This document shows positions 17,248-24,353 of a stretch of 64,000 bases of DNA, in pieces. This DNA is from FEN-1139 sp038207155 (GTDB lineage Bacteria > Myxococcota_A > Polyangia > Polyangiales > Polyangiaceae). The notes beneath the pieces are model-generated. The model searched no databases and was not told where the DNA came from. It was given only the letters and a program-made list of their open reading frames with translations. How positions within the stretch are numbered: position 1 is the first letter of the stretch; every line of letters begins with the position of its first letter. The stretch covers positions 8,638 through 72,637 of the forward strand of contig JBBRAB010000024.1 in NCBI GenBank assembly GCA_038207155.1, given 5' to 3'. Made by a program: the position numbers and the translations under genes.

Positions 17248-17465
17248 GCTCGTTGCCCTTTAGTAGCCTCGAGGCTACCAGAAGTTTTCGCGACCGGACT
17301 CGGCCCGTCGTCGAGCGGCATGCGAGCCGCCGAGTCCCATTCGGCCTGAGTCCCGCGGCGCCAAACGGTCCAGACCACGCCGAGGAACGCCGCCATAAAA
17401 AGCAGCAGGGCGACCTCAGCGTAACCGGCCAGACCCGAGCGACTCACGACGTCAGACAGGCTCAT
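17244..17465 (-). CDS. ccoQ: cbb3 oxidase small subunit CcoQ
   Basis: This 73-residue single-span protein has a membrane helix (AEVALLLFMAAFLGVVWTVW) followed by a short charged cytosolic tail. It is in the standard ccoQ position between ccoNO and ccoP, overlapping both by ATGA. CcoQ helps stabilise the CcoP-CcoNO interaction. Sequence similarity in this family is low, so the call rests mainly on size, topology and location. Confidence 0.85.
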   Translation of the reverse strand: MSLSDVVSRSGLAGYAEVALLLFMAAFLGVVWTVWRRGTQAEWDSAARMPLDDGPSPVAKTSGSLEATKGQRA

Positions 17466-19681
17466 GGTGCCCCCGTGACGGCTGCAACCGGTGCAGGCGT
17501 TTTCTTGATGTCCGTACCCAGCCGCTGCAGGTACGAGATCAGTGCCACGATTTGCTTGGACTCGAGACCCTTCGGACCGCCCTGAGCCTCGATCTCAGCG
17601 GAAATCTCGCGAGCCTGAGTCGCGGCCATTTCGGGTGCGGCGTGGATGGCTTTTCCGTAGGGGACGCCGAGCATCGCCATGACGTCCACCTTGCGCTGGA
17701 TGCCCTGGAAATCCACGTCCTTCTCGAACAGCCAGGGATAACGCGGCATGATCGAGCGGTCGGTGGTGGAACGGGGATCTCGCATGTGGCGAACGTGCCA
17801 GAGGTGCGGGTACTTGCCGCCCACGCGGTGAAGATCGGGTCCGATGCGCCGTGACCCCCACTGGAAGGGATGGTCGTAAACGAACTCACCCGGCTTGCTG
17901 TACTCCCCGTAGCGCTCGGTCTCCGCCCGGATCGGCCGAACCATCTGGGAGTGGCAGTTGTAACAACCCTCCGCGATGTAGATGTCGCGCCCGGCGAGCT
18001 CAAGCGGACTGTACGGCTTGACCGACGCGATCGAGGGGACGTTCGACCGGATGACGAAGGTCGGAATGATCTCGAAGAGTGAGGCAACCACCACGGCTGC
18101 GATCGTCCAGAGGGTGAACTTGAGCGGTCGACGCTCCCAGACACGATGCCAGCTGGCACCGGCAAAGTAGCGGATCCGGTAGCCAAACTCGGACATCACC
18201 GGGCTCTTAGGAAGGACGAAACGGGGCTCCTCACCCTCATAGACCGCCGACAGCGGCGCCGCCTCGATCACCGGCACTTCGTACACAGCCGGACGAGTCC
18301 GCCAGGTCTGGACCAGGTTGACCAAGCAGAGCACCACGCCGGTGACATAGAGCGTTCCGCCGACCACGCGCACCCACCACATCGGAATCAAACGGACCAC
18401 GGTCTCGATGAAATCCGGGTACATCAAGCGACCGGTCTCATCAAAGGCGCGCCACATCAGGCCCTGGGTCACCCCCGCGGTGTAAATGGCCACGATGTAG
18501 AGCAACATGCCCATCGTTCCGAGCCAGAAATGGGCCTCGGCCAGCGGCTTGGACCAGAGCTTGGTCTGGAACATGCGCGGGGCGAGCCAGTAGATCATCC
18601 CGAAGCTGAGAAAGCCGTTCCAGCCGAGCGTACCGCTGTGCACATGAGCGATCGTCCAGTCGGTGTAATGGCTCAAGGCGTTGACGCTCTTGATGGCCAA
18701 CATGGGCCCCTCGAACGTCGCCATTCCGTAGAACGTAATGCCGACCACGAAGAACTTCAGGACCGGATCCTCGGCGACCTTATTCCAGGCGCCGCGCAGG
18801 GTCAGCAGGCCGTTGATCATGCCGCCCCAGGAGGGCATCCAGAGCATGACGCTCAGCACCATGCCCAAGGTAGATGCCCACTCCGGCAGAGCGGTGAAGT
18901 GCAGATGATGGGGGCCGGCCCAGATGTAGATGAACACCAGGGACCAGAAGTGCAAAATGCTCAGTTTGTAAGAGAAAACCGGGCGTTCTGCCGCCTTTGG
19001 CAGGTAGTAGTACATCAGGCCGAGAAACGGCGTCGTCAGGAAGAAGGCGACCGCGTTGTGGCCGTACCACCACTGCATCAGGGCATCCTGCACCCCGGCG
19101 TAGATCGAATAGCTCTTCAACCAGCCGGCAGGAATCACCAAGTTGTTGAAGACATGCAGCAGGGTGACGGTCACGATCGTGGCGATGTAGAACCAAATCG
19201 CTACGTAGAGGTGTCGCTCCCGACGCTTCGCGATGGTCGCGAAGAAATTGAGTCCGAACGCCAGCCAGACGACCGCTATCGCGATGTCGATCGGCCACTC
19301 GAGCTCGGCATACTCCTTAGATTGAGTGATCCCGAGCGGCAGCGTGACCGCGGCCGCGACGATGATGCCTTGCCAGCCCCAGAAGTGGAACGAGCTGATC
19401 TTGTCGCTCCACATGCGCGCCTTGAGTAGGCGCTGACTGGAGTGATAAACCGCGGCAAATACGGTATTTCCCGCGAATGCAAAGATCGCTGCGTTGGTGT
19501 GCAGCGGTCGTAGGCGTCCGAAGGTGAGGTAGGGCAACCCCAAGCTGAAATCGGGTCGCACCAAGATGAGGGCGAGCCACAGACCGGCGAGGGTCGCGAC
19601 GAGGGCCCAAACGACGGCAGCGACCGCAAACTTGCGGACGACGTCATCATTGTAGGAAAAGCGGTCGAGTCGTGTCTCCAT
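17462..19681 (-). CDS. ccoNO: cbb3-type cytochrome c oxidase, fused CcoN-CcoO subunits
   Basis: This is a fusion of the heme-copper catalytic subunit CcoN and the monoheme cytochrome c subunit CcoO, normally two proteins. The first about 480 residues are polytopic and contain CcoN motifs such as LHTNAAIFAFAGNTVFA, the HNAVAFFLTTPFLG region and HVHSGTLGWNGFLSF. After a linker, the C-terminal part has a membrane helix (FTLWTIAAVVVASLFEIIPTF), the single heme site CYNCHSQMVRP, and the CcoO signature RIGPDLHRVGGKY. I chose the ATG at 19681 (739 residues), because METRLDRFSYNDDVVRKF is where homology begins; an open stretch upstream adds 42 unrelated residues. The gene starts the oxidase operon. 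The enzyme would give high-affinity respiration at low oxygen. Confidence 0.94.
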   Translation of the reverse strand: METRLDRFSYNDDVVRKFAVAAVVWALVATLAGLWLALILVRPDFSLGLPYLTFGRLRPLHTNAAIFAFAGNTVFAAVYHSSQRLLKARMWSDKISSFHFWGWQGIIVAAAVTLPLGITQSKEYAELEWPIDIAIAVVWLAFGLNFFATIAKRRERHLYVAIWFYIATIVTVTLLHVFNNLVIPAGWLKSYSIYAGVQDALMQWWYGHNAVAFFLTTPFLGLMYYYLPKAAERPVFSYKLSILHFWSLVFIYIWAGPHHLHFTALPEWASTLGMVLSVMLWMPSWGGMINGLLTLRGAWNKVAEDPVLKFFVVGITFYGMATFEGPMLAIKSVNALSHYTDWTIAHVHSGTLGWNGFLSFGMIYWLAPRMFQTKLWSKPLAEAHFWLGTMGMLLYIVAIYTAGVTQGLMWRAFDETGRLMYPDFIETVVRLIPMWWVRVVGGTLYVTGVVLCLVNLVQTWRTRPAVYEVPVIEAAPLSAVYEGEEPRFVLPKSPVMSEFGYRIRYFAGASWHRVWERRPLKFTLWTIAAVVVASLFEIIPTFVIRSNVPSIASVKPYSPLELAGRDIYIAEGCYNCHSQMVRPIRAETERYGEYSKPGEFVYDHPFQWGSRRIGPDLHRVGGKYPHLWHVRHMRDPRSTTDRSIMPRYPWLFEKDVDFQGIQRKVDVMAMLGVPYGKAIHAAPEMAATQAREISAEIEAQGGPKGLESKQIVALISYLQRLGTDIKKTPAPVAAVTGAP

Positions 19682-19833
19682 TGAGGCGCTCGGTAGGGGG
19701 AGTAATCCCCGTCCGCAGACGGGCTGTCCCACGATTCTCAAAACCTTCAGGTCCGAACTTTTGCCCGAAATAGGGCTCTGCGCCCGACATACGGAGCCGA
19801 ACCCCAAAATGTCTCAGCTTAGTTCCGCCTCGA

Positions 19834-19849
19834 ACAGGAACGTTCGTGT
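19834..19849. promoter_or_regulatory. 16-bp operator-like inverted repeat
   Basis: ACAGGAACGTTCGTGT matches its own reverse complement at 14 of 16 positions, with the perfect core GAACGTTC. It is the only strong dyad in this divergent intergenic region, so it is a candidate regulator-binding site for ccoNO, truD or both. The core resembles GAAC/GTTC half-sites used by LexA in some bacteria but lacks a spacer, so I do not assign a regulator. Confidence 0.4.
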
Positions 19850-20008
19850 CGAGCGCGGTTGGCCAAGTGACCGAGCAGTCTAGTTTGATTCACTCGCTGG
19901 TGGCAAGACCTCGCCGCTTGTCGCAACGCTTGCGCTCCTAGCTGTGGGAACCGCGCCAGGTCCTGGTAACTTCTACCGGGTTCGCGCGGCCACTGGATTC
20001 GCGGTAAA

Positions 20009-20020
20009 GGGGTGCACCCC
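20009..20020 (+). promoter_or_regulatory. Palindrome covering the truD ribosome-binding site
   Basis: GGGGTGCACCCC is a perfect 12-base palindrome ending directly before the truD ATG. It contains the only Shine-Dalgarno-like run (AGGGG). As RNA it could fold into a 4-bp GC stem with a TGCA loop that hides the ribosome-binding site, or act as a DNA-binding site. Regulation is inference. Confidence 0.35.
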
Positions 20021-21145
20021 ATGGAATCCCGCCTACCGACAGCACCTCCTCTGGCGTGCGACGATCTCCCGCCTCTCGAGGGCCGTGCGGGGCCGGACCC
20101 CGAGGACTTTCGCGTCGACGAGCAGCCCGCCTATGACCCCTGTGGTGAGGGCGAGCACTGGTACGTCCAGATCGAAAAGCGACTCCTTTCGACGCCCGAG
20201 CTGACGCGCATCCTGGCGAGACTCGGCGGGGTTCCCGAGCGCGAAATTGGCTACGCGGGGATGAAAGACAAGCACGCCGTCACCTCGCAGTGGCTCAGCC
20301 TGCCCCGCAATGCGTCGGATCCGGCCACGTGGGTCCTCCCTGAAAACCTGCGCCTGCTCGCCTGCTCGCGGCACGGCAATAAGCTGCGCACCGGTCATCT
20401 GAAGGGCAATCGCTTCACGCTCCGACTCGTCGGGCTCCACGCCGACGCTCAGGCGCGCCTGCCGGGTCTGCTTGAGCGACTCCGCCGCGGCACTTTCGAC
20501 GGCTATGCTGAGCAGAGATTTGGTTTTGGCGGCGAGAATCTGCCCCGCGCGCTCGAGCACCTGCGGGATCCCCGTAAGCTTCGCGGTCCCAAGGCGCGCA
20601 TGCTCTCGAAGCTCTATCCGAGCGTGCTCCAGTCCGAGCTGTTCAACCGCTACCTCTGGGCGCGGAAAAACCGCGGACTCGACCAACTCCTGAGCGGCGA
20701 GGTCGTGCGGCTGGAGGGCAGCAGCGCCAACTTCGTCGTCGAGGATCTCCAGCGAGAGCAGCCTCGCTACGCCAAGGGCGACATCCATCCTCAGGGACCG
20801 ATCTTTGGTCCCAAGATGCGCCCTGCGGGGGACGCCGCCCGAGCTCTCGAGCTTGAGGTGTTGGCCGACTCCGGCATTGACGAGGAGCTTCTCAACGCGC
20901 TCGGCCGCGAGGCCCCTGGGGCCCGACGCGACCTGTGGCTAACCCCGACCGACATGTCAGCCGAGTTCCTGTCCGATGGCAGTCTGCGTCTCGCATTTTC
21001 CCTGCCTGCAGGCGCCTACGCGACCCAGCTCCTGCGCGAACTGACGAGGGAACCCTGGCTGTCACGCGGACGACGCCCAGCGGCCTCCAGCGAAACCGCC
21101 AGCGAGGCGACCGACGGGGTCGACCCGGACCAAGCTCCTGAGTGA
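20021..21145 (+). CDS. truD: tRNA pseudouridine(13) synthase
   Basis: TruD converts uridine 13 of certain tRNAs to pseudouridine. The catalytic motif GYAGMKDKHAVTSQW is present, with the nucleophilic Asp at about residue 83. Other family blocks are HGNKLRTGHLKGNRFTLR and FGGENLPRALE, followed by the inserted TruD domain and LAFSLPAGAYATQLLREL near the C-terminus. I chose the ATG at 20021 (374 residues), with AGGGG 8 bases upstream; a GTG at 20012 is also in frame. The last about 25 residues are an unconserved charged tail. TruD is widespread but patchy among bacteria. Confidence 0.93.
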   Translation: MESRLPTAPPLACDDLPPLEGRAGPDPEDFRVDEQPAYDPCGEGEHWYVQIEKRLLSTPELTRILARLGGVPEREIGYAGMKDKHAVTSQWLSLPRNASDPATWVLPENLRLLACSRHGNKLRTGHLKGNRFTLRLVGLHADAQARLPGLLERLRRGTFDGYAEQRFGFGGENLPRALEHLRDPRKLRGPKARMLSKLYPSVLQSELFNRYLWARKNRGLDQLLSGEVVRLEGSSANFVVEDLQREQPRYAKGDIHPQGPIFGPKMRPAGDAARALELEVLADSGIDEELLNALGREAPGARRDLWLTPTDMSAEFLSDGSLRLAFSLPAGAYATQLLRELTREPWLSRGRRPAASSETASEATDGVDPDQAPE

Positions 21146-21176
21146 CAGGGCTATTTCCGCCGTCGGCATCCGACCT

Positions 21177-21182
21177 TATACT
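21177..21182 (+). promoter_or_regulatory. Possible -10 box for a leaderless transcript
   Basis: TATACT lies 9 bases before the ATG at 21192, and no Shine-Dalgarno is present. If transcription starts about 7 bases downstream, the mRNA would be nearly leaderless. No good -35 box is seen, so this is a weak call. Confidence 0.3.
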
Positions 21183-21191
21183 GCGCCTGCC

Positions 21192-21632
21192 ATGCCCAAC
21201 CCGACCGCCCAGCTACTCGCCAGCCTTGATGACACCCAAGTGGACGCCTTCGTCGAGGTCATGCTCCTCGCCGCCGGCGCGGATGGCGAGCTCTCGGATG
21301 ACGAGCTCGAACAACTCACCTCGAGTCTGCTTGAGGTGGGGGATCTCTGGCTGACGCACGACGATCTCGCGCAGCGCGTCGCGGCAGCAGGGAATCGACT
21401 CGCTACCGAGCCACGCCTGAGCCGCTTTGTCGCCCTGTGCAGCCAAATCGCGACTCCACCGCTGCGGCGCGCGGCGCTCGAGCTCGCGGTGCGCGTCACC
21501 GCAATCGACGGACTCATTCGCACCAGCGAGCGCGAGCTGATTCTGGAACTTGCCGAAGCCTTCGAGCTTGCTCCCGATGTGGCTGCAGATATCGTGCGCG
21601 CAGTGGCTACTAACGACCAAACGCGCGGTTGA
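21192..21632 (+). CDS. TerB-like alpha-helical protein
   Basis: The 146-residue product looks like a TerB-fold protein, an all-helical domain found in tellurite-resistance and envelope-associated contexts. Two acidic motifs typical of the fold occur at matching positions: AGADGELSDDELE in the first half and TAIDGLIRTSERELILELAE in the second. There is no signal peptide or membrane segment, so it is probably cytoplasmic. It follows truD by 46 bases and overlaps the 3' end of the convergent mutH by 23 bases. No tellurite-resistance genes are nearby, so the specific role is unknown. Confidence 0.7.
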   Translation: MPNPTAQLLASLDDTQVDAFVEVMLLAAGADGELSDDELEQLTSSLLEVGDLWLTHDDLAQRVAAAGNRLATEPRLSRFVALCSQIATPPLRRAALELAVRVTAIDGLIRTSERELILELAEAFELAPDVAADIVRAVATNDQTRG

Positions 21633-22284
21633 GTAGGGTCGCGGTGAAGCGCGCACGCAGGTAAAAGCCTCGGGGCATTTGCGAAAGTGGCGCGCCATCT
21701 TCGTCAAAGCCGCGGCAGCGGGCGCGCGAATCGGCAGCCTTGGGCCGCACCTGCAGCACCTCACCCAAATGCCCGGTGATCGTCTCGATTTCTCCACGCC
21801 CAACCCTACCCGCAAGCGTGTTCCAATCGAACGCCAGTCGAGCAGACTCCTCGGGACTTGGACTCCATAAGAACGGAGTCCCGATCAGACGCTCGCTCAC
21901 CGGGCGCGCCCGCTCACCCTGCACCGGGATCCACAAGACGCGCGACAGTTTGCGGCACACGCGCGAGCCCGACCACTCGACATCGGCGATCTCGCGCAGC
22001 GGCAGGGTGCAGACAAACGTGGACTCCACGGGCCGTCCCTGCTCATTGCACGGCAGTGATTTGAGCTCTATGCCGAGCTCGGGAAAATCTGGAAGGTCCC
22101 TCGAACCCGCCGTCGCGCCAAGCAACCGCTCAAGCAGCTGACCCGTAAAGCCCTTGGCTCGTCGCAAATCCGGAGGAGCCACCACGCCTGCGAGCCCCGC
22201 AAGCTCAGCAAGCGAGCTGCCCGACAGCGCTCTAGCGCGTTGGAAAAGCTCGCTCTCAGAGCTGGGAGGCTGCACCTCGTTCAC
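21610..22284 (-). CDS. mutH: MutH-family DNA mismatch repair endonuclease
   Basis: In enterobacteria MutH nicks the unmethylated strand at hemimethylated GATC sites to direct mismatch repair. This 224-residue protein aligns with E. coli MutH, as I recall it, along its whole length. Matching blocks are LLERLLGATAGS, FPELGIELKSLP, GRPVESTFVC, SRVLWIPVQGER, FLWSPSPEE, and a C-terminal PRGFYLRARFTATLLNRAF. The catalytic D-x(6)-E-x-K residues are present as Asp66, Glu73 and Lys75, and the upstream Glu52 is also kept, so it looks active. The start is GTG at 22284 without a clear ribosome-binding site. MutH and the related Sau3AI family are usually gammaproteobacterial or restriction-linked, so its presence here is notable. 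No dam, mutS or mutL gene is in the window. Confidence 0.88.
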   Translation of the reverse strand: MNEVQPPSSESELFQRARALSGSSLAELAGLAGVVAPPDLRRAKGFTGQLLERLLGATAGSRDLPDFPELGIELKSLPCNEQGRPVESTFVCTLPLREIADVEWSGSRVCRKLSRVLWIPVQGERARPVSERLIGTPFLWSPSPEESARLAFDWNTLAGRVGRGEIETITGHLGEVLQVRPKAADSRARCRGFDEDGAPLSQMPRGFYLRARFTATLLNRAFGR

Positions 22285-22298
22285 TCGGAATCGCGCCG

Positions 22299-24347
22299 CT
22301 AGCGAGCAAATACGCTTCTAACGACCACGTTGCTGGCGCCATCGTAGGCTCGCACAGAGACGAGACGCTTGCCCGGCGGCACCACCGATGAGAGATCGAC
22401 ATCGAACTCTTCCACAGGCTCATCAAAGATGGAATCCGTCGGAAAGATCGGGATCCAGTCGTTAGTGCCGATCACACTGGCCTCAATGCGCTGAATAGGT
22501 CCGAGCCCATCGACGACGCGACCATGCAGGCGACGACCGTCGAGGGCGAGACCCTCGATAACTGGCGCAACATTGTCCACCAGTACAACGCCGCTCTCAA
22601 GCTCGTGCCGCGTCACGCGACCGGGCGGATTGGCGTTTTCATCGCTGGCGATCACTCGAATGCGGTAACGCCCCTCGGGCAGACTCGCCGTGTCCCACTT
22701 GTAACTGGTCTTCGAGAGGACTTCATTGGGCGGCAAGAGCTCGACCCAGTCATCGGTGCCCACCATCTTATAAGCCACGCGATAGCGCAGCTGATCACGG
22801 TCCGGATTCTCCACGGACCAGTCGAGCGACAGCTCGGTGCCAGTGCGCGGCGAAATCGGTCCGCCTGAAGCAACGATGCCATCCCCCGAAGCACGCTCGC
22901 TCCCGGGGCTGCTGACGTCGATCTTCGTGAGCACGGCGCGCTGGTTGTCCGTGACGAACGGCAGCTCGACTCGCGACAGCACAGCCGAACCATCGCGCAC
23001 AAAGCGTGCTCGAATCTGAACAAAGCGCGCGCTGGGACTCGTGACCTTCGCTGGAGCCTTGAGCGCAGCGCTCCAAGCACTCCAGGTTTCGTCGGGCTCG
23101 CGTGTATTACCGGAACGCGTCGAGAACTCGAGCGCGCCGGTCGCGTTCCAGTCGAGCCTTCCAAACTGTGCGCGCAGCCCGGCGTCAAAGACCTTACTTG
23201 TCCAGACCGCGCCATCGCCGCCCAGGCCTCGCAAGGGATGAACGACGGCGGGATCACTGCCAAGCACGAACGGTTGCGAAGCCGTCAACCCGAGGCTCGT
23301 GATCTGACGCTCTTCGGTGTCCGCTACCAGCACTGAGCGCCGAACGTCCTCGACGCGGTAGACGCGCCCCTCGACGCCGGTGCCGACGTACGCAAGGCCG
23401 TCGCGACCAATGACGAGACTCGTGAAATGCTCCTCGTCGTCGTCGAGCAGAATTTCGGGCATGCCCGCCGCCGAGATCCGAAGCAGCGTTCCCCTCCCCT
23501 TGGGCTTGCTCGGCGCGGAAGCGGAGCTAGCCGGACCGTCGGTGCGCCGCCCCACCGACGGCGCGCTGCGAACGTCATTGGCAATCGCGAAGACCTCGCC
23601 CTTCAGTCCAATCGCGATGGCGCGCACCTCAGTGCGACCAAAGTCGTACAGGACCGAGACGCGACCCGGGCCCGAGATCTTGTACAGACGGGCCTTATCA
23701 CTCGAGCCTGCAAGCACGGCGCCATCCGCGGCCAGCGCGAGGCTGACGAGATGCGGCTCGGGCGCGTCAAACTCAAGTTCAATGTGACCGGCTCGATCCA
23801 CACGGAATAGCTTGCCGTTTGGACCCGTCGCCACGTGCAGCTGCGAGGTCTTGACGTCGAAAGCCAAAGCCCAAATCTGCTCGCCTTCGGTCAACGTAAC
23901 GAACGGAGTGAGCTTGCCCTGTTCCAGCTTCCACAGCTTGCCGTCAGGGATCGAGGCGACCACCACCCCGCCCCAGGCTTCAACCAGTGAGCTGACGAGC
24001 AGGCCACCAGTCTCGGCGATGAGCCGCGTTTGACCGGCCTTCCACTCGTAAATCTTGCCCTCATTGCCTGTGCCAAGCAGCACGGAACCATCAGGACGCG
24101 ACAGACTCGAATAGAGGATGTCGGTCGCTTCGACGGCTTGTTTGCCGAGGTCAAAGCCAGCGCGAACCTTACCGGTGGAGTCGACGGCCACGCCAGTCAG
24201 ATCTCCCCCGCGAAAATCCGCCCCCTGCTCCAGCACGAAGCGTCGAGTTCCAACGGCCTGCGCAACTGCTGCGGTAAATCCGAGCGCCAGCAACATGCAG
24301 GAAGCGAGTCGACGACTAGGGCGCAAAAATGCCACTTTGCTCACCAT
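22299..24347 (-). CDS. Exported beta-propeller protein with C-terminal immunoglobulin-like domain
   Basis: I recognise the architecture, not a named family. The 682-residue product has a signal peptide (LASCMLLALGFTAAVAQA). About 350 residues of WD/NHL-like blades follow, with repeated patterns such as DGSVLLGTGNEGKIYEW, VVVASIPDGKLWKLE, QLHVATGPNGKLFRVD and GAVLAGSSDKARLYKI. A carbohydrate-binding-like segment and fibronectin/immunoglobulin-like C-terminal parts (LRYRVAYKMVGTDDWVELLP, GRYRIRVIASDENANPPG) complete it. GAGG 5 bases before the ATG lies inside the end of the upstream protease gene, and the two genes are 6 bases apart. They probably act together in the periplasm or at the surface. 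Confidence 0.72.
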   Translation of the reverse strand: MVSKVAFLRPSRRLASCMLLALGFTAAVAQAVGTRRFVLEQGADFRGGDLTGVAVDSTGKVRAGFDLGKQAVEATDILYSSLSRPDGSVLLGTGNEGKIYEWKAGQTRLIAETGGLLVSSLVEAWGGVVVASIPDGKLWKLEQGKLTPFVTLTEGEQIWALAFDVKTSQLHVATGPNGKLFRVDRAGHIELEFDAPEPHLVSLALAADGAVLAGSSDKARLYKISGPGRVSVLYDFGRTEVRAIAIGLKGEVFAIANDVRSAPSVGRRTDGPASSASAPSKPKGRGTLLRISAAGMPEILLDDDEEHFTSLVIGRDGLAYVGTGVEGRVYRVEDVRRSVLVADTEERQITSLGLTASQPFVLGSDPAVVHPLRGLGGDGAVWTSKVFDAGLRAQFGRLDWNATGALEFSTRSGNTREPDETWSAWSAALKAPAKVTSPSARFVQIRARFVRDGSAVLSRVELPFVTDNQRAVLTKIDVSSPGSERASGDGIVASGGPISPRTGTELSLDWSVENPDRDQLRYRVAYKMVGTDDWVELLPPNEVLSKTSYKWDTASLPEGRYRIRVIASDENANPPGRVTRHELESGVVLVDNVAPVIEGLALDGRRLHGRVVDGLGPIQRIEASVIGTNDWIPIFPTDSIFDEPVEEFDVDLSSVVPPGKRLVSVRAYDGASNVVVRSVFAR

Positions 24348-24353
24348 TGGACC

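Larger units (their letters stand above)
19682..20020. promoter_or_regulatory. Divergent intergenic region between ccoNO and truD
   Basis: These 339 bases separate divergently transcribed genes and must hold both promoters. I found no convincing coding sequence and no FNR/ANR-type TTGAT-N4-ATCAA box, although cbb3 operons often carry one. The clearest element is the inverted repeat ACAnGAACGTTCnTGT at 19834-19849. Next to truD, a GGGGTGCACCCC palindrome (20009-20020) overlaps the ribosome-binding site. Confidence 0.5.

Noticed and set aside
18146..19429. Long open frame (427 codons) on the plus strand
   Set aside because: It is antisense to ccoNO, is rich in His/Arg/Pro/Asp as expected from reverse reading of a GC-rich membrane gene, and has no homology or ribosome-binding site.
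19682..20020. FNR/ANR box upstream of ccoNO
   Set aside because: I scanned both strands for TTGAT-N4-ATCAA and found no acceptable match; only a single TTGAT half is present.
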